This document shows positions 47,186-57,975 of a stretch of DNA of 64,000 bases, piece by piece. This DNA comes from Hirundichthys speculiger (Eukaryota; Chordata; Actinopteri; Beloniformes; Exocoetidae): the NCBI GenBank assembly GCA_018398805.1, contig JAGFBZ010000290.1:434001-498000 (forward strand), written 5' to 3'. The notes below the pieces were generated by a model. That model was not told the DNA's origin, made no database searches, and saw nothing but the letters and a program-made list of their open reading frames with translations. Numbering within the stretch: the first letter of the stretch is position 1; each line of letters starts with the position of its first letter. Made by a program: the position numbers and the translations under genes.

Positions 47186-48289
47186 AAATGAGAGCATCAT
47201 GGCAACGGCATACTTACGCCACAGGTGTGAAGCTTCTGCCATTAGCGATGCCAGATCCTGATGTGCAGCTCTTCTCAAGTTTAAGTGCGTGCTATGTCAG
47301 TGCAGACCACAAGAAATGGGGCTACTCCACTTGGTCGATGTTATTCTGTGCCTTCTTATCTTGCCTTTTATTTTTCTCATCATCATTTTCAGGCTGGGGA
47401 GAACAATTGTTTGCTGACGGTCTCTTGTTAGCAACAACTCGTGACTGTGTTTCGTGTGAATTTGTAGCTTGTAACATTAGCATCATAACATAAGCATGGC
47501 AGAAAGTCGTGATGGCACACAGGACATTGAAAAATGACATCGAAAAATGACCAGAACGATGTTCTGCTGATGCAATTAAAATATTTATTTATTCCCATAA
47601 CTGATCCGAAAACCATAACGCCGGCAGTTAGTGCCACAGCGGTCAAAAACCTTTTGCCCTTCCAGGTCCAACACCTAACCAATAACAGGCAGCTACCTTT
47701 CTACCTGACCCTCAGGTAACAATACAGTTACACACACAGACACACAAAGTGAACTACAAGTCATAACAACATTTTTGGCTCCTATACAACTGTTTCTTTA
47801 TTTGCACATTTATACTTATTTAAGGTTCAGCTTAAAGTCAAAAGTTTTTTTCATTTGAACATGCACTATAATTTTTGTTCCTGATAATTCCTGATAATTG
47901 TTTGCGTATTTTGACCTACTATGGTTGTTAAAGTGTTTATTTAAATTTGCACCAGACAAATAAGCTTTGTTCCTGTTACTTATTTTGTCCATTTAAAATA
48001 AAACCTCTTCCTGTACCAGTTGTTTCTCCGATTAATGTGAAAGTTTCATTTTGATTAGATTTTGGCTTCTGATGTTTCAATATGACAAGAAAATAACAAG
48101 ATTTTGTGAAATTATTAAAATGTATGTTTTTTTTAGACATTTGTACAGCAATTAAGAATATCGCGATAATATCGTAAACCGTGATAATTTGGTCAGTATA
48201 ATCGAGATATCAAATTTTCCATATCGTTACATCCCTATTACAGACATCACCATTTAATAACATAATTTTCAGCCTCTTTGTGTTTAGCT
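47186..48289. other. Mixed repeat-like sequence, no gene
   Basis: 48150-48238 (ATATCGCGATAATATCGTAAAC, then CATATCGTTACATCCCTA) looks like the right end of another hAT-type repeat ending at 48238. Its left end was not found. Confidence 0.4.
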
Positions 48290-48595
48290 CAATGAGTGAC
48301 TCTTGCCTTTTTACGTTTGTGCTTTTCACTCATTAAATGATCCTCGTTGGAAGACCACGGGGCAGACGAGGACACGCTGGAGAGAGTTTATCTCTCAGCT
48401 GGTCTGGTGGAAGCGGCCGGGGGGAGGAAGGACTGGGCCTCTCTGCTAAAGCTGCTGCCCCCCGCGACCTGACCTGACAAGCGGAAGTTAATGGATGGAT
48501 GGAAGTGATCCTCGCACATATATTTTTTTGTCCATTCAACCGTGTGCTGGCAAAACTTGCAGAACTTTGAATCGCCAGACACATAATAATCTCAG
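48290..48595 (-). pseudogene. CGGBP1-like zinc-finger N-terminus of a hAT transposase, split by LINE insertion
   Basis: On minus from about 48588: SGDSKFCKFCQHTVEWTKKY then MCEDH. The frame is then interrupted by a 159-bp retroposed piece (48347-48505). Past it the frame continues LMSEKHKRKKARVTH. Two Cys (CKFC) and two His (DH ... KH) in this spacing match the CGGBP1/hAT-type zinc finger (CxxC...DHLxSxxHxxxK). No DDE or dimerisation domain follows, so only the N-terminus survives. It probably belongs to the minus-strand hAT whose end is at 49960. Confidence 0.7.
48347..48505 (+). mobile_element. 5'-truncated RTE-type LINE tail with 9-bp TSD
   Basis: Encodes a WASLLKLLPP-like C-terminus, then GCGGAAGTTAATGGATGGAT, the (GATG)n tail of RTE-type fish LINEs. 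TGATCCTCG is duplicated at 48338-48346 and 48506-48514. It lies inside the zinc-finger frame at 48290-48595. Confidence 0.85.
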
Positions 48596-48754
48596 AAAGA
48601 TTGCTCTGTCCTGTACCTGGGAGTAAGACACTGGTTCCTTCGCTCCATCGCTGGTTTCTCAGGTGGCCGCTTTGACTTTTTTTTTTTTTTTGTTAATGAG
48701 GAAAGCGGGGGCAGAGTGTCCTCAGCTTTTAGTGACCCCCTCTAGGAACATTTT

Positions 48755-49792
48755 CAGTGTTGCCAGATTGGGCGGTTTCCTGCCCAATTAGGCTTTTGAT
48801 TACAGCTGGGGGGGGGGGAGACATGCATTTGGGCTGCTTTTACCAACATCTGGCGTTTTTTTTAATATTGTAAAAACAGCACAACAAACTGTTATTTTAT
48901 GGTTTAAAAACAGTACAAATACAAAATTCTGTATACTTTGCTCACTCGTATTGTGGTCATCCAATTTAAAAAATATTTAATCGCAGTGAGTTATTCAGTC
49001 AGTAAACTCAAAGTAGTAAGCTATTCTGTAGGCTATCATGCTGAAGTGGAGAAAATATAAGAAATGGTGTTTACGCGGTTGATGTTACAGATCAAATCAA
49101 ATCAAATATACTTTATTGATCCCCCAAGGGGGAAATTCAAGTTTCAAGTACACCAGACGCTACAGTCTGGTTAACTTGATGAGCTGCCGGCGTCCAGCAC
49201 TCCTTTTTCATGTCCTGGTCCTGTGGTCTGAGTGCTAACTCCAGATAACAGCCGTTAAAAACTGTTAACAGCCGTTAAAACCAGTATATTTCCACAATGG
49301 TGAATTAAGTGAGATATCTCCAGGTCAGAGGAGGAAACACCGATTAACCAAACTGTCTCTTCTGGGAAGACCGAGCTCCCTGAGTCCGTCGCCACGTCTC
49401 CACCAGCCGCAAGAGGACCGGTCCGCACCCTCAGACAGCACGTCAACACCCGACCACAAAATCACCAAACTAGAGCGTCCAGCATCCAGCGTTGCAGGAA
49501 TAAGTCCCCCAGAGCAGCAGCGAGTAGCCTTTATGCCAGGCTGCTGTGTTAACTTGGGCCTGGAACTGGGATACATGATGTGCATTTTTGCACATTTTCT
49601 GTGACATGCACTATGATAAAATACAACTATTCATTTCTTAATTGTTAAATACTGTAAATGCATTTAAATTCACGATTATTCAAATATGAAATATTTTCAT
49701 ATGAAAACACTTATTGGGCGGGTTTTTCTGAAGTGGGCAGGTTTTGGAACGCGTTTGGGTGGAAATTAGCTCAACCAAATCTGGCAACACTG
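48755..49792. mobile_element. hAT element with perfect 8-bp TSD
   Basis: Inverted ends CAGTGTTGCCAGATTGGGC and, on minus, CAGTGTTGCCAGATTTGG. AACATTTT is duplicated at 48747-48754 and 49793-49800. TTGGGCGG/GGGCGGGTT words lie inside both ends. A LINE-like tail (49093-49590) is nested inside. No transposase. Confidence 0.92.
49093..49590 (-). mobile_element. LINE/SINE 3' end nested in hAT
   Basis: On minus it ends CCCCCTTGGGGGATCAATAA, then AGTATATTTGATTTGATTTG, the standard 3' end of several fish non-LTR elements (GGGATCAATAAAGT plus a simple tail). The upstream sequence to 49590 is more GC-rich and likely belongs to the same copy, but I cannot name its coding part; the 5' limit is uncertain. 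Confidence 0.6.
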
Positions 49793-49800
49793 AACATTTT

Positions 49801-49960
49801 CTTGAAAGAAAAGTTCCTTTTAGTCTGGGAGGAAGAAAAAAAAAAACTTTTACGCAAATTGCTGTTCAGATCTGTTATATGGCGCATTTAAAGTGTATTC
49901 CGTTTTTAATCTCCGCGATTCTGTCCGCGATTCCGTGATCGCGGATTCCCTAGGGCCCTA
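49801..49960 (-). mobile_element. hAT terminus (TAGGGCCCTAGGGAATCC)
   Basis: On minus the sequence from 49960 starts TAGGGCCCTAGGGAATCCGC, then a GATCACGGAATCGCGG repeat: the end of another fish hAT family. The element at 48755-49792 is inserted in it, since the AACATTTT duplication separates this end from the sequence left of 48747. Confidence 0.65.
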
Positions 49961-50009
49961 CAATAGGAGTGATGAACAAAATGGGAGTGTGAGTGGTTGT
50001 TTGTCTACA

Positions 50010-50146
50010 TGTGGCCCTGAGATGGACTGGCGACCTGTCCAGGGTGGACCCCTGCGTTTCGCCTGAAGATAGCTGGGATAGGCTCCAGCAGATCCCCGTG
50101 ACCCTGCATAGGAATAAACGGGCATAGATAATGGATGGATGGATGG
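50010..50146 (+). mobile_element. SINE/LINE 3' tail with (ATGG)n
   Basis: GATGGACTGGCGACCTGTCC, then GGATAGGCTCCAGCAGATCC and AATGGATGGATGGATGG. This is a very common fish retroposon tail. Same family as the 51-bp piece at 45591. Confidence 0.85.
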
Positions 50147-53080
50147 AAGTGTTGTGTCATTCTCAAGGTCATCTATCTAACTATTCAATTATTTAAAAAC
50201 CATCAGAAGTAACTCGGTACTCCTGTCCCGGTTGTCTCCACCAACAACTGCATATTCCTTTCACCACGATGTCACACATCAACAACGATGAAATAAGCTC
50301 ATGGACATCATGGCAGAGGCAATCAAGAGACACAAGAAATAAATTATGGAGGAGAAAATGAGAAATTAATGGAGAAAGAGATCAAAGAATTTTGGGCCAC
50401 TAAACCTCTGTAGAAGGGCCCACTTGGTTAAAAAAATATGCATGTGCCAATTAGCATCTACATGCTATCTGGGTTAGATGTTAGATGTCATGACATTTGC
50501 CCCCTGGGGACCAATAAAATGATTTTGAATTGAATCTTCATTGCCTTGTGCCATTTTATGATATCTATTTTCTTTTCCGTTTGTCTCTGTCACACATATT
50601 AAATACTATCGCATCTGAATTTCAATTAAGCTCCTATTCCCATACTTTTCTATCGATATTTTCAAATGGTGAGATAAGTCTGAGATTGTGACTGAAAAAC
50701 TGTCTGTTAAGAGTAAATATTCACCTGCAGTAATTTAGAAAGCACCATAAGAATGGTGCCCCACATCTGGTAAAATCCTGTGTTAACCACAGTGTCATCT
50801 GACAAAATCATTAAAGGCCTCTGTGCCAAGCTGCCAGCTATATTTACATATATGACATGTATTACATATACGTAGCTAAATTATCATAAGTAGCTCTTTG
50901 ACACACAAAATAAGGTTAGAGTTCAGCAGTCTCTATCTCTAGCAGCACAATAACCAAGCTGGTAACAGTGCTCAGGCAGAAATAAATAAACTCTTGTGTA
51001 TGTTTATTTGAAAGAAAACTGTTTTAAAAACATGTTTAAAACTGACTTTGCAAATAATTATTAACCAGACTGCTAAATTATGAGATCATTGCCATCTTTA
51101 CGCTACGTGCCTTTACCTCAGAATGAATGATACCCAGCAGATAGAGCAATACTGTCTCAGACGTCACCCGGGTTCACAAGCTCGGCGTCAGGTGCTGGGA
51201 AACCAGGGTACTCTGGTGAGAAATGGGCTACTGAAATAAGACACTCACGGAGCAAGGTGGAGAATATGGTATGAGTAGAGTCTTACTACACCAGCAATGC
51301 TAGAGAGAGGGGTTATATGCAAAAAATGTGGGTGGAAGAATAGTTGTTGTGTGTATGTGTGTGTGTGTGTGCATGTATGTGTGTTTTGATTAAATAACTG
51401 ATGGTAAAAAGTCAAGTCCATTTGTACAATGTATTAAGGTACATGAGAAACCCAGGTGCAAGTCTATGTTGGTTTTTTCATGGAATAGATGTGAGAATCA
51501 GCGTGAATCCAAATGAGCTACAAAGAGAAAAAAAGTTAAACGGACAGAAAACAGTCAGACACAACAGTGTGTCTTGAGAGGAATGAGAGCAGAAGATGAG
51601 AGAAAGCCTTTGAGGAGAGAGCAGCTGTTCGGTGGAACAGCCACAGGGCAAATTTCAAAATGCATGAAGGGGGGAACCTCCAAGGCCTGGGTACATACAC
51701 TGACACACAAACATCCAAGATGTGAGATGATTCAAACCATGATGTGTATTTCCCCATCCATGGATACATATTTGTTCATCTCTCTCTGTAAAAACATGTA
51801 TACAATATAGGTTTGCATTTTCCTGCACTACTACACAATCATATGACTATATGTTTGTGTTTAAATATTTAAGACGGAGGGACTGCCGTAATTATCTAAC
51901 AAAGATAGATGGAGCCAGTTAAAGTGCTTGTGGCCTGACTATCAGTTATGTCCTTTCAAAAGGGCAAAAGGGGGCATTTTGACTGATACTACAGCTACAT
52001 AAAAAGATGGCGTGCAGTAGTGGATCACTTAATATCTACATTAGTCTTACAAAAAAATTTTCAATAATTTAATTCAAAATACAGGAAAAGTTACAACTGT
52101 TCTGAAGATAATTAAAATGAATAACACATAACTTCAGAATTGTGTGTGTGTGTCGGCAGATCCATTTAGAGCAGGCACAACTACAGTTTGGTACATGGAG
52201 AAAGTTTTGAATGTTGATGCTATCAAAAAAATCACCTAATTGCAGTAAGTCTGAGTATTAGCAAATGCAACCTTAGACAAACAACATATAGCATTTTCAC
52301 CAATATGCCAATATTCAACAAAAATTAAGACAGAAAGAAAAAAAAACGTGCACAATACTAAATACTCCCATGATCAAAAAGTCCACCTAAGAAGTAATTT
52401 CCTGTGTGACTTTATCACTCCCGCACATCATGGAGGAATTTTGGTTGATTCTTTGTCACAACATGGTTTAGGTTTATTCAGGTTTTTTGGTTTGGGGGTA
52501 GCTCTGAACTTCCTTCCATGTATTTCATTTACATCTACTACTTCTTCTTTGTTGTTTTCAAGAAGGATTTGGTGATGTAATTACAGAGGGAAACAAACAA
52601 TGCAAGCAATGGACAAGCATTAACACCAATGATGGTGTAGGCTCCGTAATAATACTGCACATGGTTACTACACGCTTTAGGCTGCACTGAGTTAGACTTA
52701 GGTAGTGACTGTAGTCCAGATCAATGCAGATTATATTGTTTGTTAAAAGAGACAGAACAGTATTGTTTTATTCCTATATCATTTTTTGTGAGTGGTGCAT
52801 CTAACACACCTGGCATCTTCCCTAACAGCCTCTGCTGCAGCTCATCAGTGCAGTGAAATGTGGTTGCAGTATATGTTACACAAAGACATATCAGATCATA
52901 GTATGCCCCCGCCATCTCTGTGTACATGAAATATTTATTGAAATATCTAACTGAAGATCAAACTGAAAGCTTTTTGACCATTTCATTAAACTTTAATCTT
53001 GAAATTGAAAAAAAAAAGGCATTCATCAAGGTCTTTTCAAAATTCATGTCACCCTTCAAGAACCTAAAGACTTAACTTAA
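50147..53080. other. Long plain non-coding stretch
   Basis: Only a TG run at 51344-51382 and a short one at 52141. A LINE-tail-like phrase (GGGGACCAATAAAATGATTT, 50512) may mark an old retroposon end. No gene recognised. Confidence 0.45.
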
Positions 53081-53094
53081 ACTTGTTTCTGGTT

Positions 53095-53790
53095 TTGGTC
53101 AGGGTCTCGAGGCTCCACGGTGTGGACCTGCTGAGGGAGGATCTAGTGACGGGGCGGTGCCCCTGGTTTTTTTTTTCCATCTCCCCGTTCTTCCCCACGG
53201 CCTCCCCCCCATGGTCTGGCTCACTGTGCGTGGGTGGCTGGCTCTTAGGTGGGCTGTGGTGGTATGCGGGTTGCCCCCTCTGGTTCCGGTGGCGAGTTGT
53301 GGGGGGGGTGGCTTGTTACCCTGTCTGGGCTTGTGGAGGTGGGAGGGTTGGATGGGCTGGATGGTACCTGTCGGGTCTGGATGGAAACCCAGTGCACTGA
53401 TGGAGGTCTGCTGCATGACACAGGCCCAACACTCCAGCACAGACTGTGGTCCAGCCAGTAGTTGGTTGGTGCTGAAAAGGCGTTGGAGGCCATCATCACA
53501 GCTTACTGTCCTGGTCCAGGCTGCTGGTCTGCTTTAACTTTGGGGAGGATACTGGAGATAAACACTTTCACAACACTATAGCAACTCAAACCACCACACA
53601 TTCATCTATAAGCACCACACCACACAACTCACACATACTACACTACACATATTACACACACCACACCATCACGGTCGGCTTTATGTCTTCTTGTTTAGTG
53701 TGTTCATCTGTTCTTTTGTACTCCAATCTTGGTGTTTTAAGTCCTCCCTGACAGAACCAAGGTTTTAGGAGTCAATAAAGCACTAACTCA
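53095..53790 (+). repeat. GC-rich block, probably a dispersed repeat of unknown class
   Basis: Strongly GC-rich 53100-53530 against AT-rich surroundings (GGTCTCGAGGCTCCACGGTG, then TGACGGGGCGGTGCCCC). It is followed by a CAC/CACA-rich part (53580-53672) and an AATAAAGCACTAACTCAC ending near 53775. It looks like a transcribed retroposon or a UTR. Several overlapping open frames on both strands have no homology. Confidence 0.4.
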
Positions 53791-54081
53791 CTATCACTCA
53801 CACTTGTGCATTTATTAAAAATAATAAATAAATATTGCCAAAGAGGACTGGTGAAGGGCATGTCCACTTTTCACATTAATCCGTTTAATTTATCTGCAAG
53901 TTAGCACTCCTTTTTTTGACTTATCACACCAATACAGTACTGAGAGATCTAAGAAAAGAAAAGTGACATTTTGATCATTTGCAATGTTGAAACAAATGAA
54001 AATCCAGTCCCGAAAAGTGCCTAATGCTGCAGCTGCTAATGCTAATGATAGCCAAGCAACAAACTCTCCACAACACGTGAC
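53791..54081 (+). mobile_element. Likely 5' UTR of the L1/Tx1 LINE
   Basis: Precedes ORF1 directly. 54018-54047 (GCTAATGCTAATGATAGC) is common in fish L1 leaders. The exact start is not defined. Confidence 0.4.
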
Positions 54082-54860
54082 ATGTCTTCTCTGACAATGG
54101 AAACCGAAGTTCTGATTTACAGGGTAACTCAAAGTTTCAGTGACGTTGTGGAGGTGAAACTCTCAAAGTTTTCAGAGACACTTGAAAAAATTTCCATGAA
54201 TTTAGAGACCCAGTCCAGCCGCATTACCGCCGCGGAGCAGCGAGTCTCGGATGTTGAGGATATAGTGGCCGGCTTGGAGACTAGGCTCGCTGAAATAGAC
54301 AAGAAAATGAAGCAAATGGCTGATGCCATGGATGATTTGGAGGACAATATTCATGTCCTTAATCTGAAAGACGGCACGGAGGGAAATCGTCGAGTACAGT
54401 TTTTTGAATCCTGGCTGCCTACTGTACTTGGACTGACGGCAAGCCCCGGGACTAAAGGCCGCATTAAAATTGACCGAGCACACCGCAGTTTAGGACCGCG
54501 GAGAGCGCGTCCCCGACTGGTTATTATTAAACTTAACAACTCCAAGGGACAAACTACGGATAATGACAGCAGTACGATGTAAATCTAACTTGGAATATGA
54601 AGGAAAACGGATCTTTATCCATCATATTCCAAGTTAGATTTACATCGTACTGCTGTCAATCTAATTTGGAATATAAAGGAAAACGGATCTTTATCCATCA
54701 GGATCTGGCTCCTGCGGTCCGAGAAAAGCTTCGCGCCTTCAACGGAGTGTGTCAAGCCTTAATAGACAAGGGGTCCGCTTCACCATGCGCTATCCGGCTA
54801 CGCTCACCATAAACCACAAGGGCAAGGTGCACAGTTCGAGGCCGGGACGGGTGCAGAGGA
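54082..54860 (+). pseudogene. L1/Tx1-type LINE ORF1 remnant
   Basis: The start ATG at 54082 gives MSSLTMETEVLIYRVTQSFS. A heptad-rich coiled coil (residues 25-95: VSDVEDIVAGLETRLAEIDK and so on) follows, then an RRM-like region (NIHVLNLKDGTEGNRRVQFF and IKIDRAHRSLGPRRARPR). This order is that of L1 ORF1p, a trimeric RNA-binding protein. The frame breaks near 54545. Its C-terminal domain continues in other frames: NLEYEGKRIFIH, QDLAPAVREKLRAFNGVCQA, and FTMRYPATLTINHKGKVH at 54777-54835. A foldback duplication sits at 54569-54705. Not functional. Confidence 0.88.
54569..54705. repeat. Foldback duplication inside L1 ORF1
   Basis: GCAGTACGATGTAAATCTAA with CTTGGAATATGA (about 54569-54600) is followed by a 24-bp spacer. 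Then comes its inverse, CATATTCCAAGTTAGATTTA with CATCGTACTGC (about 54624-54654). After that the spacer piece AAGGAAAACGGATCTTTATC and the preceding AATTTGGAATAT recur in direct orientation (54660-54700). The whole is a snap-back plus forward jump. Confidence 0.93.
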
Positions 54861-55488
54861 CTTTCTTGATAAGCTGAAATAAAGGACCACTCAGTTCTGT
54901 GGCGTGTGTACTGGGCGATTATATGACCACGTGCCGCCAGGGAGTGAGTAAGGTGTGGTGTATTGATTTTGTTATCTTGTTATTATTATCCTTTTTTGAC
55001 AGAATATCAATGTGATATTAGAAAGAAGGGTTTTAAAACTGCATTGGCTTAGTTAACTGTATTTGACACCATGCTTGAGTTACAGTCATATCTGACATAT
55101 TAGTTTGGTGTGTTAGCAAAGAAAGGATAATGGCAAATTCATTAGACTACCATAATACTAAAATGCTCACTATTCATTTTATGTTGTGGGAGCGGGGGTG
55201 AGATATGAAAGTTGTTTTTTTTTTCCAGAAGTGATTACTCCTCTAGCAGCACATGCTTATTTATTTTCTTTCCCTTGAATTCTCATGCTCCAATATTATT
55301 TTCATATTTTTTGTTTCGTGTGTGTGAGTTTGGGGGTGGTTCTTTTTGTTCCCCCACGTGTAGGAGATGTACAGTACAGCAGTTTATTTTCCGAACAACA
55401 GTGAATTACATATTTCTTGTCATGGGCTATACTTTTTTTTCTTTGAATCAAATAATTTTCTTTTACTACCTGACAAGTTATTTACACT
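54861..55488 (+). other. Inter-ORF region of the L1/Tx1 LINE
   Basis: AT-rich spacer of about 630 bp with T runs; no coding motifs readable. Confidence 0.5.
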
Positions 55489-57975
55489 ATGAATAACACA
55501 CAAGTCATTACACTGAATGCCAAAGGTATCAACCATGTGGTGAAGAGACGTAAAGTACTATCTGTGCTCAAAAAAGATAAGGTACAAGTGGCATTATTAC
55601 AAGAGACCCACCTTACTGATCTTGAAAACTTAAAATTAAAACGAAATTGGGTTGATATTCTATTCTTCATTTAACTCTTAAGAGTAGGGGGGTAGCAATA
55701 CTTGTCCATAAACATGTGGCATTTACACTAAATAAAGTCATATGTGATACAGAGGGAAGATTTGTAGTTATTACTGGCTGTCTATATGGTGAACAAATTC
55801 TCATAGGAAGCATCTATGCCCCCAACACCTTTGATAGCTCATTTTACTCTAAATTGCTGGCTAATATCTCTTCCATTTGTCCTTCATTAGTAATAATCGG
55901 AGGGGATTTTAACTGTGTTTTGGACCCAGGGTTAGATCATAGCCCGCCTCTACCACTCTCCAAGATGGCTAGAGCCACAAGTGAACTCTGTTCTGATCTC
56001 GGCCTGTTTGATGCATGGAGTGTTATCAACCCACAAGGGAAAGATTTAATTTTTTCTCCCGCCGTCATCATTGCTTTTCAAGAATTTATTATGTTTTCAT
56101 TTCCAAATTAGCTTTAGATAGGACTAACACTATTAACACATGTACCCTTTCCGACCATTCATCAGTCACTTTTGAACTTCTACCACCTTATTATGACCCC
56201 ACGTCCAGCCACTGGCACCTAAATCCATGTCTCCTGAGCAATCCTTCATTTTTAACATATCTTGAATCACAATGGGAACTTTTTATTTCTACAAATGATG
56301 CGCCTGATGTCCCTGCTTCAATCTTGTGGGAAACAGGCAAAGCATTCCTGAGGGGTGCCATAATATCGTACACAGCTGCAAGGAAAAAACGTTTGTTAGC
56401 AAGACAAGTAGAACTTGAACAGCAAATTACAGTACTAGATAGAAAGTTCAAGGCTACCTCCTCAACTTTGTTTTTAAAAGATTAGAAGCAGCATGATCTT
56501 CCTTGGATCAACTGCTAACCCAAAAAGCAGGATCAGCGATATTCTTTGCCAAACATAGACTCTTCGAATCTGGTAATAAACCTAGTAGGCTTCTTGCCCG
56601 TTTGGCCAGAGGCTGTAAAGGAATTAATGCAATACCATCACTTAGGGACAGAATTGGCACAGAACACTTTGAGACCAAAACTATATGTAAAATAATGAAA
56701 GATTTTTATCAGGAACCAAACTCATCAGACTACCAAAACACTTCAGAGCATAGGAAACTTTTTTTTTTATAGAATAAACTTTCCCACATTATCCGAAAAA
56801 TGTAAAAATGATCTCTGTTGACCGATTACAGTACAGGAAGTTCTTGAGACCATTAAATTTTTGCAGAGTGGGAAAGCTCCAGGTCCTGATGGGTTTGGCC
56901 CCGAATTTTACAGGAAGATGGCCAAATCAGTGGTGGGCCCTCTGTCTAATATTTTTACTGAATCTTTTCAAAGGGGCACGCTCCCACCAACTTTAAATCT
57001 GGCCCACATCTCTTTGATTTTAAAGAAGGATAAACCCCCTGATCAGTGTGCATCTTACAGACCGATAAGCTTAATTGGGGTTGACTGCAAGATACTATCA
57101 ATACTGCCTGGCTTGAAGATTGGAGGAGGTGCTACCTGCCTTAGTTAAATCAGACCAGACAGGGTTTATTAAAGTTACATATTCATTTTCTAATGTTCGC
57201 CGGCTTCTGAATACAATACAATTTTCACATAGTACAAAGAAAAGGGTCCTCGTCATTTCACTAGATGCTGAGAAAGCGATTTGACGGCGTAGAATGGGAG
57301 TATCTTTTTGATGTTCTCCATAGGTTTTGGATTGGGCTCAAGTTTTATTGAATGGACCAAACTTCTATACAGATCCCCTACTGCTAGAATTCTTGTAAAT
57401 GGCTCTAAATCTAATGTTTGTCCCTTGAGCAGAGGTACACGACAAGGCTGCCCCCTCTCACCACTGTTATTTGCTCTTGCACTGGAGCCTTTGGCAGAAG
57501 CTATTACGAGCCACCATGGGATGTCGGGGGTTGCATTGGGAGGCAACGAATATAGAATTTCACTTTAGGCTGATAATATCTGGCTGTTTATTACCCAACT
57601 CACAGAGTTTGATCCCTATTTTGTTATCAATTGTTAGTCAGTTTGCAGTTTGGTCAGATTCCAGGGTACAAAATTAATTATAGTAAGTCAGAGGCCTTGC
57701 CACTTGGTGACTTTGGAGACTGAACATCCTTGGTTAATTTCCCTTTCAGATGGTCATGTTCAGGTTGTCTGGATTTAAGACAAACTCCAATCAGTCACAC
57801 AGTGGTAGAGGAAAATATACAAGGTTTTTTTATGGAGCATCTCAGTGCCTCATTAAAGGGCAATGATGACTTGTTTTATAGTGTCTGGCAACCCTTCCTG
57901 AATCATCTTCCTGGTGACCTTGTTGACCTGCTGCAGAAAGGGCAACCATATTTTGCTTTCATCAATAAGTCATAG
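55489..57975 (+). pseudogene. L1/Tx1-type LINE ORF2 remnant (endonuclease + reverse transcriptase)
   Basis: ATG at 55489: VITLNAKGINHVVKRRKVLS, then VALLQETHL, the first endonuclease block. Later IIGGDFNCVLDPGLDHS (about 55895) and CTLSDHSSVTFELL (56145) complete the APE-type nuclease. RT motifs: FLQSGKAPGPDGFGPEFYRK (56856), ASYRPISLIG (57050), VISLDAEKA then a 1-base frameshift before FDG (about 57275), and RGTRQGCPLSPLLF (57434). The catalytic YADD site has become stop-ADN (57566-57577). A deletion then joins to the C-terminus (FYSVWQPFLNHL, about 57878). At least six frame changes; at about 2.5 kb it is shorter than a full ORF2 of 3.5-4 kb. Dead. Confidence 0.92.

Noticed and set aside
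53083..53537. Overlapping Trp/Gly-rich and Pro-rich frames in the GC-rich block
   Set aside because: Open on both strands because stop codons are rare in GC-rich sequence; no domain.
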